Source of the DNA: Mesostigma viride
Lineage: Eukaryota > Streptophyta > Mesostigmatophyceae > Mesostigmatales > Mesostigmataceae
Assembly: GCA_009746045.1 (NCBI GenBank)
Contig: RPFO01000310.1
Coordinates: forward strand, 355,234 to 419,233
Reading direction: 5' to 3'
DNA length: 64,000 nt
Shown here: piece after piece, positions 10,701 through 21,679 of the stretch
Layout: every line of letters begins with the position of its first letter
Numbering within the stretch: the stretch's first letter is position 1
Notes under the pieces: model-generated
What the model was told of the DNA's origin: nothing
Seen by the model: only the letters and a program-made list of their open reading frames with translations
The model's database searches: none
Position numbers and translations under genes: made by a program

Positions 10701-13700
10701 ACGGATCATCCGCCTTCCCTTAGGACTGGAAAAATCAACGGTGTAGGGGCAAACAAGCCTCGTACCTGGCCTGCATTATCCTGTTATCCCAGATCTAATA
10801 AAAGCCCGTTTCTTGCATGTGGTCTCGTTGCAACCATAGCGATGCCAACTGAAAGGGCAAACAAGACTCGTCGTTCTGGCCGAGGGTCTGCCCCACGAGG
10901 AAGAGGGCTCTTCCGCATTGTCATGATGGCTTCAACGGGCTGACATCGTGACTCAACAGGGCGACGGCAGAACTCTGAAACGACGAGAAGTGTAACACCG
11001 TGGCGAAGAAAAGTAGATTGCAAGTCCCATCCGCTTCCATGTATATAATCAGACATGTACACCCTGGCATGAATCCTTGAAGGGTCATCAGGCACTAACA
11101 CATACCCACATCCCTCCATGCCCACCCATACCCCTACAACAGCAACTCCAACATCCCACACACAATCCCTTCCTCCCTTCACCAGCAACTCCAACATCCC
11201 CCACGCAATCCCTTCCTCCCTTCACCAGCAACTCCAACATCCCCCACACAATCCCTTCCTTCCTTCACCAGCAACTCCAACATCCCACACGCAATCCCTT
11301 CCTTCCTTCACCAGCAACTCCAACATCCCCCACGCAATCCCTTCCTCCCTTCACCAGCAACTCCAACATCCCACACACAATCCCTCCCTTCACCAGCAAC
11401 TCCAACATCCCCCACGCAATCCCTTCCTTCACCAGCAACTCCAACATCCCCCACGCAATCCCTTCCTCCCTTCACCAGCAACTCCAACATCCCCCACGCA
11501 ATCCCTTCCTTCCCTCACCAGCAACTCCAACATCCCCCACACAATCCCTTCCTCCCTTCACCAGCAACTCCAACATCCCCCATGCAATCCCTTCCTTCCC
11601 TCACCAGCAACTCCAACATCCCCCACACAATCCCTTCCTTCCTTCACCAGCAACTCCAACATCCCCCACGCAATCCCTTCCTCCCTTCACCAGCAACTCC
11701 AACATCCCCCATGCAATCCCTTCCTTCCCTCACCAGCAACTCCAACATCCCCCACACAATCCCTTCCTTCCTTCACCAGCAACTCCAACATCCCCCACGC
11801 AATCCCTTCCTCCCTTCACCAGCAACTCCAACATCCCCCACACAATCCCTTCCTCCCTTCACCAGCAACTCCAACACATCCACCGGTACACGGGTGAGTC
11901 ATATCCCATAGAACAACCAACAACTCATGAAGGGTCACCTGGAGGAGGCTGTAGTGCTCCGCGACGCCGCCACCTGGCACGCCCACGGCAACCGTGACCG
12001 GGATTGGCCAATCCGCGATGCCCTCCCTCACTGCCCGCTCGACACATGGCAGCGTGGGGATCACTGCAGAGGCCCCTGGGTGCTCCCCCAGCAGGCGCTC
12101 GACGGCACCTCGCATGATGGGCAGCAGGCGCGTGACCTCCTGGTGCCGGCTGCCGGGTAATAACGCCAGCACGGGACCCTTTGCCATGCATAATTCCGCC
12201 TGCTGTTGGAAGCCTGCTGACCGAGCATGGTCATGCTGGCACTTGCTGGCGGAATGCTGGCGGTCCAATGGCAGTGATCCTGCTTGAGCAATGCTTCCCT
12301 TGGCAGCTGACCCTGGCTCGGTGGGTCGTCGGGAGTGGGTGGATGCCAGGTCTATGTTTAGGTCCAAGCCCTCTTTGGCCAGGTGTGCGCTAAGAGGCGG
12401 TGCTAAGATGGCTTTTCCTTCCAGATTGGTGGTAAGAGGTGGTGCCGTTGGTTCCTGATCAGCGCTTGAAGTGACCGTAGAGATCCATTCTCCCTTGTGG
12501 GCTCCAGCTGGCGTTGCGATGGGCCCTTGTGGGCCTGCTCCCTGGCTCGCAGGGCATTCACCGCACGCCAGCGTGGCAGCGATTGGGGGTATGTGCCAGG
12601 TCGTTGGTGCCGGGATGGTGGCTGGTGGTGGCTGTGCTGGTCAGCAGCCAGGTCGCATTTGCGGGAACAAAGAGGCAATGCAATATAACAGGCGGCTGCG
12701 TAAGCAGAAGTAATTAGCGAATGGGGCAGCAGAAAACAAGACGGACTGCATTAATTCTATTGCCATCCTTGATCGTCGGGCCTGCTGACTAGCAGTGAAC
12801 GTGCGCATGTGCCTGTATGTGCGTCTGAGTTTGTATAGTAAGAATACCCGCTTGCACAATCCTATAAAGTATATAGCTTGCACAACCCTATAGAGTAAAA
12901 TACCCGCTTGCACAAACCTATAGAGTAAACTAACCGCTTGCATGAACCTGTATGCTAAAAATAACCAGGAACCATGCGAGGTTGGGGCCAGCTTATTGGT
13001 AGGCAAAACTTTGAAATGGGCAAATTGACTCATTCACAGTCATAGGCCTTGACTAATCAACGGACACAGGTATCCCCTTATCGGCAAACTGTATGTCTAG
13101 CTTTTAAACCTGTAAAGAGGTTTACCCTATTGCAAAAAACCAACTAACATACTGTTGAAACAGCATATGGTTTACCCTATTGAGAAACAAACAACTTACA
13201 TACTGTTGAAACAGCATGTGGTTTACCCTATTGCAAAACAAACAACTGACATACTGTTGAAACAGCATGTGGTTCACCCTATTGCGAAACAACATATCCA
13301 CCTCCAGTCATTTCCATCATCCTGAACGACTCGACAAATGCGGATAAGATAACAGCAGGCTCAAGCTACCAGGGCCGGATTCTTCCAGATGTCTGGCTTG
13401 CGCTGGTTGTCTCTTTGCTATTTCAAAACATATAACATATTGTCGACACAGCACATGGTTGACCCTATTGCGAAACAGCTAACATATCCTTGAAACAGCA
13501 ACCAAGGAAATGTACCGTGCTTGGGTGCGCGCCCTCTCGCGCCTCCATCCAATCCTCCACCACGGGGTGGCCGACAAACGTGGCAGGCACCCCCGCGTCT
13601 CGCCACAGCCGCGGCTCAAAGGGCAGCAGGCACAGCATGTGGTCAACCTCTGCCCCGAGCCCCTTGTCCTTGGATGCGGCTCGGTGGCGGTAGGCCCACA

Positions 13701-16700
13701 CCGAGGGGGGGACGTACTGGATGCGGGGGGGGCGGGTCGGCTTGTTTGTTCGGGGGGGCTGGAAACTAGCTGCTAGCGGGGCAGGCCCTCTATCCCCTGC
13801 CCCGGCAGCAGCAGACTTTCTTTTTAGTTCAGTTGGGCCATCATCGTTATCAGTAGCAGCCCGCATTGTCAGGCCACCATCACCACATTTAGTCGGGCCA
13901 TCTTCGGCTATATGTATCGGGACATGTATAGGGAATGCCCCCGCAGCAGCATCCGGTACACCCACAGAAGGGCCAGGTATATGGGAAGGGCCTATCGGGG
14001 CTTGCTGTGGCGGTCCGGCGGATGACCCAGATGGCGATGATGATGCTGATGGCCATGATGACAGTGATGGGGAGGGTGATGGTGAAGACGACGGCTTCCA
14101 GATGGACGGTTTGATGGGGCTCGGGTGTGCACGAGGACTGAGTGCATTTGTTGGCATGGGCCCGTTACCGGCAGGGATCGCCCCATTGCTGTCAGGCACT
14201 GGCACACCGCCTTGATTTTCCTCGAGTTCTGCCCATGACAACCACGCAGGTGCACAAGGGGGAGAACGGGAAGGCAGTTTCAGGTGGAGATCCAGTGCAA
14301 GATGGAGATGAGATTAAAGAAAAAATGGCTGGACCAAGCTAGACAAAGCACGGTGCAGAGAAATGGGGTAAGAAGCATGTTCTAAACCTGCGATCTATGC
14401 GGGTGCCGGGAGGGAATGGTTTACGAGCGTACAAGACAAGTCAGGCAGATGAAACGCCAACACAGAACATCCTTGGTAAAAACAAGACGGCAAACGGGCT
14501 TAAACCAGGCCTCAACGCGATGCCATAGGATGGGGCAAGCGATGGCACCAAAAACCATATAGCCCCCACACTGCACCTCTCCTACCGACCAGAAAATGCA
14601 GGGACAGAAACAAGTACAGCAATGCCAGCAAGACAGCGACAGGGAACCTAAGCACCTCTCAGAGTGCGCAGGCACACAGGAACGAGGACACACGGACACA
14701 ACCTGCAACAAGGACGCACGGACACAACCTGCAACAAGGACGCACGGACACAACCTACAAAAAGGACACACAAACACAACCTGCAACAAGGACACACGGA
14801 CACAACCTCCAACAAGGACACACGGACACAACCTGCAACAAGGGCACACGGACACAAGCTACAACAAGGACACACAGAAAAAAACTGAAACAACCAAATT
14901 TGGACACAACCTGAAACAAGGACATACGGACACAACCTGCAACAAGGACACACAAACACAACCTGCAACAACGACACACGGACACAAGCTGCAACAAGGA
15001 CACACGGACACAACCTGCAACAAGGACACACGGACACAACCTGCAACAAGGACACACGGACACAACCTGCAACAAGGACACACGGACACAAGCTGCAACA
15101 AGGACGCACGGACACAACCTGCAACAAGGACGCACGGACACAACCTGCAACAAGGACACACGGACACAACCTGCAACAAGGACGCACGGACACAACCTGC
15201 AACAAGGACGCACGGACACAACCTGAAACAAGGACGCACGGACACAACCTACAACAAGGACACACGGACACAACCTGCAACAAGGACACACGGACACAAC
15301 CTGCAACAAGGACGCACGGACACAACCTGCAACAAGGACGCACGGACACAACCTGCAACAAGGACACACGGACACAACCTGCAACAAGGACACACGAACA
15401 CAACCTACAACAAGGACACACGGACACAACCTGCAACAAGGACGCACGGACACAACCTGCAACAAGGACACACGGACACAACCTACAAAAAGGACACACG
15501 GACACAACCTGCAACAAGGACACACGGACACAACCTGCAACAAGGACGCACGGACACAACCTGCATTAGCCACACCATGCAGGGGCACCAACCATCACGA
15601 CACCATCACGACAACAAAGGCAGCCCTTGGCTACCTGTCAGCGCGCGCAGGAATGCAAGATTGAAGCCCTTGGCATCGATTGTAACGATGACGTCTGGCG
15701 CGAAGCGATGCACCGCCAAGGCTGCATCACGAACGTTTTGCTGCAAGACAAGTGGAACGGTTGCGGATGGCAACAAAATGCGTGGAGACGTTGGAAGCGT
15801 GAGGCGTGGGTGCCAGGCACGGGTGCATATTACTTTCAGATACCAAGAGATTATCACACTCCAGGTGGCCCGGATATGTATTTTCACATCTATCCATCTA
15901 TGTGTTTCGTTTCCTACCGGAAAGCCCAAACAAACGAAGGATTGGAGTTTCCCCAAGCCATACCGCATGGGAGTGGAGGGCAAAGGGTGGAATCTTGTTG
16001 ACATGGCAGGACGTTGTGTGGTGCAGAATGTCACTGTGCGATGGGACATCTTGAGAGTGGGTTCTCCCTAGCAAGCATGGTGTGTGTGTGGTCACTATAG
16101 TATAGTGCGTGTGTGTGTGAGTTTCGGGGGGGATGGGGGAAGGAGCGGGGGGGGGGGGGGGGGGGGGAAGAGGGATAAGCCACCATGGGCTTCATCAGGT
16201 CCTTTGAACCTTGGTCATCTACCCCATTTGACGTAAATCTGGACGGGACCCTGTGAGTTGGCTTGGTGTGCTCTGACCACCCTCTCGCCATAAAACCAGC
16301 CAGTAGCGCCTCAAACAACCCGATAGCCTTGACGCGCCCAAAGGCCTTTACCCACCCAAAGGCGGCCTTTGCCCCACCCAAAGGCCTTTACCCACCCAAA
16401 GGCCTTTACCCACCCAAAGGCCTTTGCCCCACCCAAAGGCCTTTGCCCACGCAAAGGCCTTTACCCACCCAATAGCTTCTCTAACCCACCCAAAGGCCTT
16501 TATCCACCCATATAACCCACCCAAAGGCATTTACCCACCCAAAGGCTTTTACCCACCCAAAGGCCTTTACCCACCCAAAGCCTTTACCCCACCCAGTGGC
16601 TTGTGCCTCACTTCTAACCCGGAAGCCTCACACACACCCGCAGTCGCGGCAGCTGCTTGACCACTTCCACGATGCCCATGACGCTGATGTCAGCCATGGG

Positions 16701-17801
16701 CAGCACGCTCTCCAGCCCCTCGCACACCATGTGGTCCCTGGGGGCGGGGGGGGCATACGGGCATGATAAATAGGGGCCGGCCGGGACAGACAAATTGTAG
16801 GCGGCCAGCGCAGGTGATGTGACAGCTGCATGGGCATAATCGCTCCTACTCACATTCGCCCCCGCGGGGCTAGCAATTAGATTCAATCTACTGGTTCATA
16901 TTGGAGCATTTGGACACACTTGCACTGCTTTCCGGTAAAGAGCTTATTCGCAGGTGGGCTATAGCTTGGGATACCGTCAGATCAGGGGACCGCTATAGCC
17001 GCGAGATCATGCGAGAGGTCCTATGTTCGAATCCAGTATCGTACCAAAGTATTTCGCTGTGGGTGGCAACGAAAACATTCGCAGTTGTTTCCCTTTGGAA
17101 ATAACTGCCAATAGTGGCAGCACCAACAGCTAACTGCTGGTTTAAAGTAAAATCGCCACTGTCTGGACGGGGGAAAGAGCACGAAAATGGCGTGGTGTAA
17201 ATTCACAAAATATGACCGGTCAAACACCGCCATGTGGGGAAGTCTAGGAAGATGTATTGCGATGATAACACAGGGCGCTGTCAGCTGTGGGAAGGAACAC
17301 GCATGTAACCACCAGAAATGGCAAAATAATGGCAATAAATCGTAATAAAATTTATTATATCACCATTATTAAGAGACTGGCTTTACAATATTCAACCCAT
17401 ATACTGTCAAGTCTATGACAACCACACTACACGCACCAGGGCATAACCACACTGCCCGCAAGCCGTCGACCACATTATTTAAGAGCCGTTGACGGTAGCC
17501 GGCAGGATGCTACAACGATATATTTCATAGTTACGTACCCCCCAATCCCAAGGGCATGAATGCCAAATGGGGTGATGGCCTTGAGCGATCGGAGAAGACG
17601 CGCTCCCAAGACATCGCCAGAAGGCTCCCCGGCTATCAGACAGCAACGCAAGGGGCGTCGCAGTGGCCAGTGCTCGGGTGCCACCAGGCTGGTGCATTGT
17701 CGTGCGAAAATTGTTGCCAGCAGGGATTGGCAAGGCCCGCCGTGGATAGACGTACCGAAACGGGATGCTCGACGAAGCAGCAACGATCCATTCCGAGACA
17801 T
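7794..17801 (-). CDS. Lipid-A-disaccharide synthase (GT19), seven exons
   Basis: Condenses UDP-2,3-diacylglucosamine with lipid X in lipid-A-type glycolipid synthesis. Exons on the minus strand: 17801-17539, 16737-16638, 15740-15635, 13769-13516, 12631-11939, 10347-10121, 8448-7794. All have GT-AG ends, and the phases give 765 codons. Signatures: CLIAGEPSGDVLGARL (exon 1), EGLESVLPMADISVMGIVEV (2), PDVIVTIDAKGFN (3), IQYVPPSVWAYR and LPFEPRLWRDAGVPATFVGHP (4), LALLPGSRHQEV (5), VAVVASGTAALQV and VSLPNILLGRPVLPEAIF (6), RLLADDTLKEAQRQ (7). The N-terminus is Arg/Ser-rich and acid-poor like an organelle transit peptide; the Arabidopsis homologue is mitochondrial. The usual size is about 380-460 residues. 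The surplus is a Thr/Pro/Ala-rich block opening exon 5 and an Ala/Pro-rich stretch in exon 7 before the final PSMVAAWAVV helix. The exon 5 start is the least certain boundary (shorter in-phase acceptors exist). Confidence 0.88.
8998..9021. repeat. C homopolymer run and CA repeat in lpxB intron 6
   Basis: A run of about 20 C followed by a short CA repeat. It is inside intron 6 of lpxB (10120-8449) and not coding. Confidence 0.8.
9489..9692. repeat. (CCCCA)n microsatellite in lpxB intron 6
   Basis: About 200 bp of CCCCA units with a few 4-bp slips. Open in all frames, giving spurious VGWGG and PHPTP ORFs. A separate C/G homopolymer run follows at 9786-9807. Confidence 0.95.
9837..10140. repeat. 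Tandem array derived from the lpxB exon 6 donor
   Basis: Units on the plus strand resemble GCGACCTACCTAATCCCATA. Read on the minus strand they are TGGGATTAGGTAGGTCGC. The genuine exon 6/intron 6 boundary is CAGATTGGATTAG|GTAGGCC at 10121/10120, so each unit looks like a copy of the splice donor with its exon edge. Confidence 0.75.
10553..10690. repeat. About 55-bp tandem repeat in lpxB intron 5
   Basis: Three copies of a unit containing CGCGACTCTCCCAACGGGGC and AACAGGAGCACAAG. Confidence 0.8.
11130..11876. repeat. 43-bp minisatellite in lpxB intron 5
   Basis: About seventeen copies of a 43-bp unit with core TTCACCAGCAACTCCAACAT, alternating CACGCAATCC and CACACAATCC variants. Open on both strands, giving spurious 260-306 codon ORFs. 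Confidence 0.95.
12836..12960. repeat. About 31-bp tandem repeat in lpxB intron 4
   Basis: Four degenerate copies built on CCGCTTGCACAA and CCTATAGAGTAAAAT. Confidence 0.75.
13100..13497. repeat. About 63-bp tandem repeat, interrupted by repeat E, in lpxB intron 4
   Basis: Copies of a unit with ACATACTGTTGAAACAGCAT and GTGGTTTACCCTATTGC at 13100-13300. The array is broken at about 13308-13425 by dispersed repeat E and then resumes at 13425-13497, right at the exon 4 donor (13516/13515). Confidence 0.75.
13308..13425 (+). repeat. Dispersed repeat E, copy 2
   Basis: Carries CATCATCCTGAACGACTCGA, GATAAGATAACAGCAGGCTC, GGCCGGATTC and CTGGCTTGCGCTGGTTGTCT. It sits inside the 63-bp array of lpxB intron 4. 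Confidence 0.65.
14686..15563. repeat. 26-bp minisatellite in lpxB intron 3
   Basis: About 34 copies of a 26-bp unit (core CCTGCAACAAGGACACACGG). The unit length is not a multiple of three, yet both strands stay open for hundreds of codons; these ORFs (up to 491 codons) are artefacts. Confidence 0.95.
16147..16168. repeat. G homopolymer run in lpxB intron 2
   Basis: More than 20 consecutive G within the 16637-15741 intron, next to a GT-rich stretch at 16080-16125. Confidence 0.85.
16336..16606. repeat. 18-20 bp tandem array in lpxB intron 2
   Basis: About fourteen copies of ACCCACCCAAAGGCCTTT with slips, beginning about 30 bp inside the exon 2 donor. Confidence 0.9.
16940..17045 (+). other. 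tRNA-like / pol III promoter-like sequence in lpxB intron 1
   Basis: TATAGCTTGGGATACCG resembles an A box, GTTCGAATCC (about 17024) is a B-box match, and ACCGTCAGAT followed later by AGAGGTC resembles tRNA Lys/Phe-type order. The acceptor and T stems do not pair, so this is not a functional tRNA. At most it is a decayed tRNA or a tRNA-derived SINE head. Confidence 0.25.
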
Positions 17802-19267
17802 TCTGACGGAAAGATGGTATCACGTGCACTGAAGTTAGCGAATTGCATGAAGTCCGATTATGATGTGGGCTTTAGAGTCAATTGGGACTACGCATCCCGT
17901 GCACAAGTAACAAGGTGATTACACGTGGAAGATCAGACTCATTAGCTAAAAAACGCAGCTATGGCGACGGCCCGCCCTGTTAACTGAACCAAATCATTCA
18001 GCTTCGCGACATATTTTTCCACCCGCAGGACAACCCCGGCCAACCGTAGCCAGCTGCTTGCACCTCGAACAATTGCTGAATTGTGTTGATCGCATGCATA
18101 TGCAGCTTTGATTGCTATGGATTGTATACCTATACAAGGGTTGTTGTTGTTGTGGTGGTGGTGTCCCACGCCGCAGTCAGCAGCAGAGAGCTATACGAGG
18201 GTACGCCATGATAATACCAGAAGTGAAATGGACCTTGGCGAACGGAGAACGGACGCCATTTTGCACAGCAGGCAACGATTCAGTCATTCATGAAAATTAA
18301 GTGCTGGATGCTCTCACCAAATGCCATGTCACGTCACTTCCACGTGGCAGTGCCGTTCCAGACACAGCGCTGATGAGCGCATCCGGGGCCCGGCAAATTC
18401 AAAGCGACACAGCCCGCTTCGCGATTCGTTGCCACGGCGTTCCGCGAACTCGTGGCAAGTTGCGGGATGCGCGGCGCGGCGCCTCGCCTACGAAAATTTG
18501 TATTTCCCTCCCTCCCGCGCAAAACTGGGCGCCTAAACGGATCAGGCTCACCATGCTTCCAGTACGAATCTGGTTGCACGACGCGACACAAACGAAATTC
18601 GTGTCGTCCTACGAGTCTTGTCCGAGAGGAGCCACCGACGCTGATTGTTAAGACGCTGTTCGGATTTCATCTTCACACTCCTGGTATTGCACGCCAGCAT
18701 CCTGGCTGCCTGCGGAGCGTGCATACGGCCGCATGCAGATTTGTCGACCGAGCACTGTCGCCGAGCCATTGTTTTTCAAGCACAGGCCTTGCCTGGTCGA
18801 CGCCGGAAGTCCAGACACACCTTGAACATTACCAAGTTGGTGTCAGTTAGCTTCACGTATATCTCGGCATTTGCTTTGGCGTAAAAGTCTCTTGGTAAGA
18901 CCTGGTGAATGCGGTCAAGACACTTCCTCGCCATTTTCGAAAATTTTCATTTCGTTTGCATGAAGGACTCGTTCGAATTTTTGAACTTGTTATGGCAATG
19001 GTGGTTTAACTAGACCAATAGTACAGTACAGGGTACAGTATTAGTGCTAAAGGTGTCAGCACCTTTTTTGCGCTTACGTGCCTTACTCACGGTTTGTTGC
19101 TTTTATCCTTTCATGCTCCTTCCAGGTTCGCGACAATGCAGTCCCTCCATGGCGAGCCCGTCCTCGACAAAGTGTAACGCTTTCAACGGGCTTTCTATCT
19201 CCCAGCGAGACCACCCTGCATTGTTGTTTCTTCACCCGTTTCAGCCATTTTTCCTGGCGGTTCAACC
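17802..19267. other. Divergent intergenic region lpxB / coiled-coil gene
   Basis: About 1.47 kb between two genes transcribed away from each other, presumably holding both promoters. No TATA box or known motif stands out. The open frames on both strands (18301-18850) show no domain. Confidence 0.4.
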
Positions 19268-21679
19268 ATGGTCTCTGCCGCCACCCCGCTAAGGCAGCGA
19301 CCTGGCTCCACCCCGCTCAAACAGCGGCCGGCCCAGCTGCGCAAGGCGCTCAACCCTCTCCCTCAGAACGGGACCGCATTGGACAAGCTCCATAGCGGCT
19401 CCTGCACGAACGGGACCGCGCATCATGGCTCCAACGCCTCTGGCCAAGAGAACAACCCTGGCGTCATCACGTGGGAGATGGCCTACCTGGAGCTGCGCGC
19501 AGAGCACCAAAAGGTGACAGCGCGGCTCGCGCAGGAGTGGGACTGGCGCATCGAGGCTGAGGCCGCCCTGGAGGGCGCCCTGCAGGCCACAACGATGGCC
19601 CGCGAGAGACAGCTCGCCGCCGACCGCGTGCGGGCGGCCGCGATGACACGCCTGCAGCAGCTCGGCGCGTCCCTCGAGGGCGCCGACCCCGCCCTGAGTG
19701 ACCAGGTGTCCCTGGTGCAGGGTGCCTGGAAGCATGCGCAGGAGCAGCACAAGGCGGAGGCGCAGGCGGCGGCCGAGGGCGTGCAGCAACCCTCCTCCTT
19801 GCCATCCCAATCCGAATCACATTCATCCGCTGATGGAGTGCTGGCTATTGTCACATCCTCAGGGAGCAATAACCATGGCACTCTTGCCGCAGAGGCCACG
19901 AAGCCGCCAGCTCAGGCTGCACCCGCTCCCCCCCTGCCAGGTGTCCCAAAGGGCGACCGTACAATTGACATCGCGCTGGGTCGCGGCGCCAGCAATGAAC
20001 GGTTCGCCAACCTCGCCTCTCGCATTGACGCGGTGCGTGCGGCCGCCGACGAGGCCCGAGCTGAGACGTCCGTCGCCTGGGACACTGCAAAGTCCCTGGA
20101 GCGGCAGCTTCACCACAGCCAGGCACAGGTGAAGGCGCTGGAGGCGGCGGCCGCGGGGCGAGAAGCAGGCATCCTGGGCGGCGCGGCGGTGCGGCGGTCG
20201 CTTGCGGCGCGCGTGCGGGAGTTGGAAGCGGAGCGTGACGTCGCCGTGAGGGCCGCCGAGGTGGCCGGCCAGGCACTAGGGGCCCACAAGACGTCGCATC
20301 TAGTGCTGCCGGAGGGCGCAAACGGTTACGCGGGCGTGAATGGGCATTTCCATGGGCACGCGGCGGTGGTTCTGGCGGAGAGTCGTGCGGCGGCAGAGAG
20401 CGGTGGTGCCATCGTTCCCTCGCTGGATACTTCCGTCGACTTGCCCGCCGACATCACTCTGGATGATGGGCTCAGCAGCGCTGATGTCAGCACCCACTCC
20501 ACCCCGGTGGGGTCCTACGGGGACAACCGGCACTTGCTGGCGGCGGCGGCGACGGCCGTCGAGGGGGAGGACCACGTGGGCGTGGCGGCGGATAGCAGCC
20601 AGCTGGCGTGCAAACGGCTCAACGAGCTGCTCGCGGTGCTCAAGCGGATGGGGGAGGAGCGGGGCTGCGCGCATGAGGCGGTCGTGGAGAAGGAGCTGGA
20701 TGACCGGGTGCTGTCTGGGTCCTTGATAGCGATTAACCAGCTGGCTACCGACGGTGTTCCCGCGACGCTGACCCCGACGCCGCTCCTGGGCGAGCTCATG
20801 CTGGGCGGGGATGTTAGAAACAGCACAGAATCCGAGCCGCTGATCAGCGCACAGATGGAGGCGCTCCAGGCGGCGCTCGGGCGGGTGGTGGCCGAGAAGG
20901 CGTGCGTGCAGGAGGCCCTGGAGAGGACCCTGGCCGACAAGGGCGTCGCCGAGGGGAGGCTCGCGGAGCTTGGCGTGGCGCTGGAGAGCGCACACGCGCG
21001 TGTGACATCGCTGGAGGAGAGGCTGCTCGAGGTCATGGAGGCAAGGGACGCCGCGATGGCGCGTGCCGAGGAGCTGCGGGAGATGCTGGCGGCGGCGGCG
21101 GAGGAGCGAGAGGCCGCCGGAAAGGCTGCTGAGGAGGCGACGGTGGCGCATGCGGCGGGGCTGGCGGCGCTCCAGGGTGCGCTCCAGGGCGCGTTGGCGG
21201 ATCGCGACGAGGCGGTCAGGAAGGCCGAGGAGGCGGCGGCGGCTAATGCTGACGTACGGGAGGCTGGCGAGGCAGCCGTCGCTGCGGAGAAGTTGGAGAG
21301 GGAGGCGCTGGCAGGTCGTGTGGCAGCGCTGGAGGGCGAGGTGGCGACGGCGGCGGTCCAGCGGAGCCAGCTGGCGGAGGAGAGGGACAAGGCGGCCGGG
21401 CGCATGGAGCAAGCGAGCGTGTACCTGGCGCACACGCAGGGCGCGCTGCGCAAGGTGGAGGGCATGCTGGACCGTGCGGTTGCCAAGGGGAAGCTGCTGG
21501 AAGGGGAGCGGGATGCGGCACTAGCCAAGGTGGCGCAGCTGGAGGAGGAGAGGCGGGCAGAGGCGGAGCGTGTCAAGCAGCTGCACTTGGGGGTGGGGAA
21601 GGCCGGTGGCGTGGCCAAGGCACGCAAGGCCGTGGGCGGTGACAGCTGGCGCATGTTCCGCGACGATGACTCATTTTGA
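19268..21679 (+). CDS. Intronless Ala/Glu-rich coiled-coil protein, function unknown
   Basis: An 803-codon open frame with no interruption; the ATG sits in a good eukaryotic context (AACCATGG). Residues 1-70 are basic and Pro/Asn-rich (PLRQRPGSTPLKQRP). Residues about 70-170 form a first coiled coil (WEMAYLELRAEHQKVTARLA). Residues 180-235 are a Ser/Pro/Ala linker. Residues about 240-330 and 440-785 are long heptad-rich helices full of Ala, Glu, Arg and Val (EERLLEVMEARDAAMARAEE, LEGERDAALAKVAQLEEERR). The chain ends KARKAVGGDSWRMFRDDDSF, a short basic/aromatic tail. Such layouts occur in golgins, kinesin-associated and axonemal proteins, but nothing allows a specific name. High GC third positions and lack of introns set it apart from its intron-rich neighbours, as with the GH125 gene. 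Confidence 0.8.
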   Translation: MVSAATPLRQRPGSTPLKQRPAQLRKALNPLPQNGTALDKLHSGSCTNGTAHHGSNASGQENNPGVITWEMAYLELRAEHQKVTARLAQEWDWRIEAEAALEGALQATTMARERQLAADRVRAAAMTRLQQLGASLEGADPALSDQVSLVQGAWKHAQEQHKAEAQAAAEGVQQPSSLPSQSESHSSADGVLAIVTSSGSNNHGTLAAEATKPPAQAAPAPPLPGVPKGDRTIDIALGRGASNERFANLASRIDAVRAAADEARAETSVAWDTAKSLERQLHHSQAQVKALEAAAAGREAGILGGAAVRRSLAARVRELEAERDVAVRAAEVAGQALGAHKTSHLVLPEGANGYAGVNGHFHGHAAVVLAESRAAAESGGAIVPSLDTSVDLPADITLDDGLSSADVSTHSTPVGSYGDNRHLLAAAATAVEGEDHVGVAADSSQLACKRLNELLAVLKRMGEERGCAHEAVVEKELDDRVLSGSLIAINQLATDGVPATLTPTPLLGELMLGGDVRNSTESEPLISAQMEALQAALGRVVAEKACVQEALERTLADKGVAEGRLAELGVALESAHARVTSLEERLLEVMEARDAAMARAEELREMLAAAAEEREAAGKAAEEATVAHAAGLAALQGALQGALADRDEAVRKAEEAAAANADVREAGEAAVAAEKLEREALAGRVAALEGEVATAAVQRSQLAEERDKAAGRMEQASVYLAHTQGALRKVEGMLDRAVAKGKLLEGERDAALAKVAQLEEERRAEAERVKQLHLGVGKAGGVAKARKAVGGDSWRMFRDDDSF

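Noticed and set aside
11077-11997. 306- and 259-codon ORFs (SNSNIPHAIP repeats)
   Set aside because: 43-bp minisatellite translated in different frames; non-coding intron of lpxB.
12403-12678. Separate 91-codon minus ORF upstream of lpxB exon 5
   Set aside because: Out of phase with the LALLPGSR frame; the in-phase reading of the same stretch is used as exon 5.
14686-15563. Regularly spaced repeats resembling a CRISPR array
   Set aside because: Units are directly contiguous with no unique spacers, no cas genes are present, and the context is a eukaryotic intron.
14596-16071. 491-codon plus-strand ORF rich in CNKDTRTQPATRTHGHN, and a Cys-rich ORF on the other strand
   Set aside because: Both come from the 26-bp minisatellite. 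They lie over lpxB intron 3 and antisense to exon 3.
16940-17045. Functional tRNA gene
   Set aside because: The B box matches, but acceptor and T stems do not pair and the arm lengths are wrong; kept only as a tRNA-like motif.
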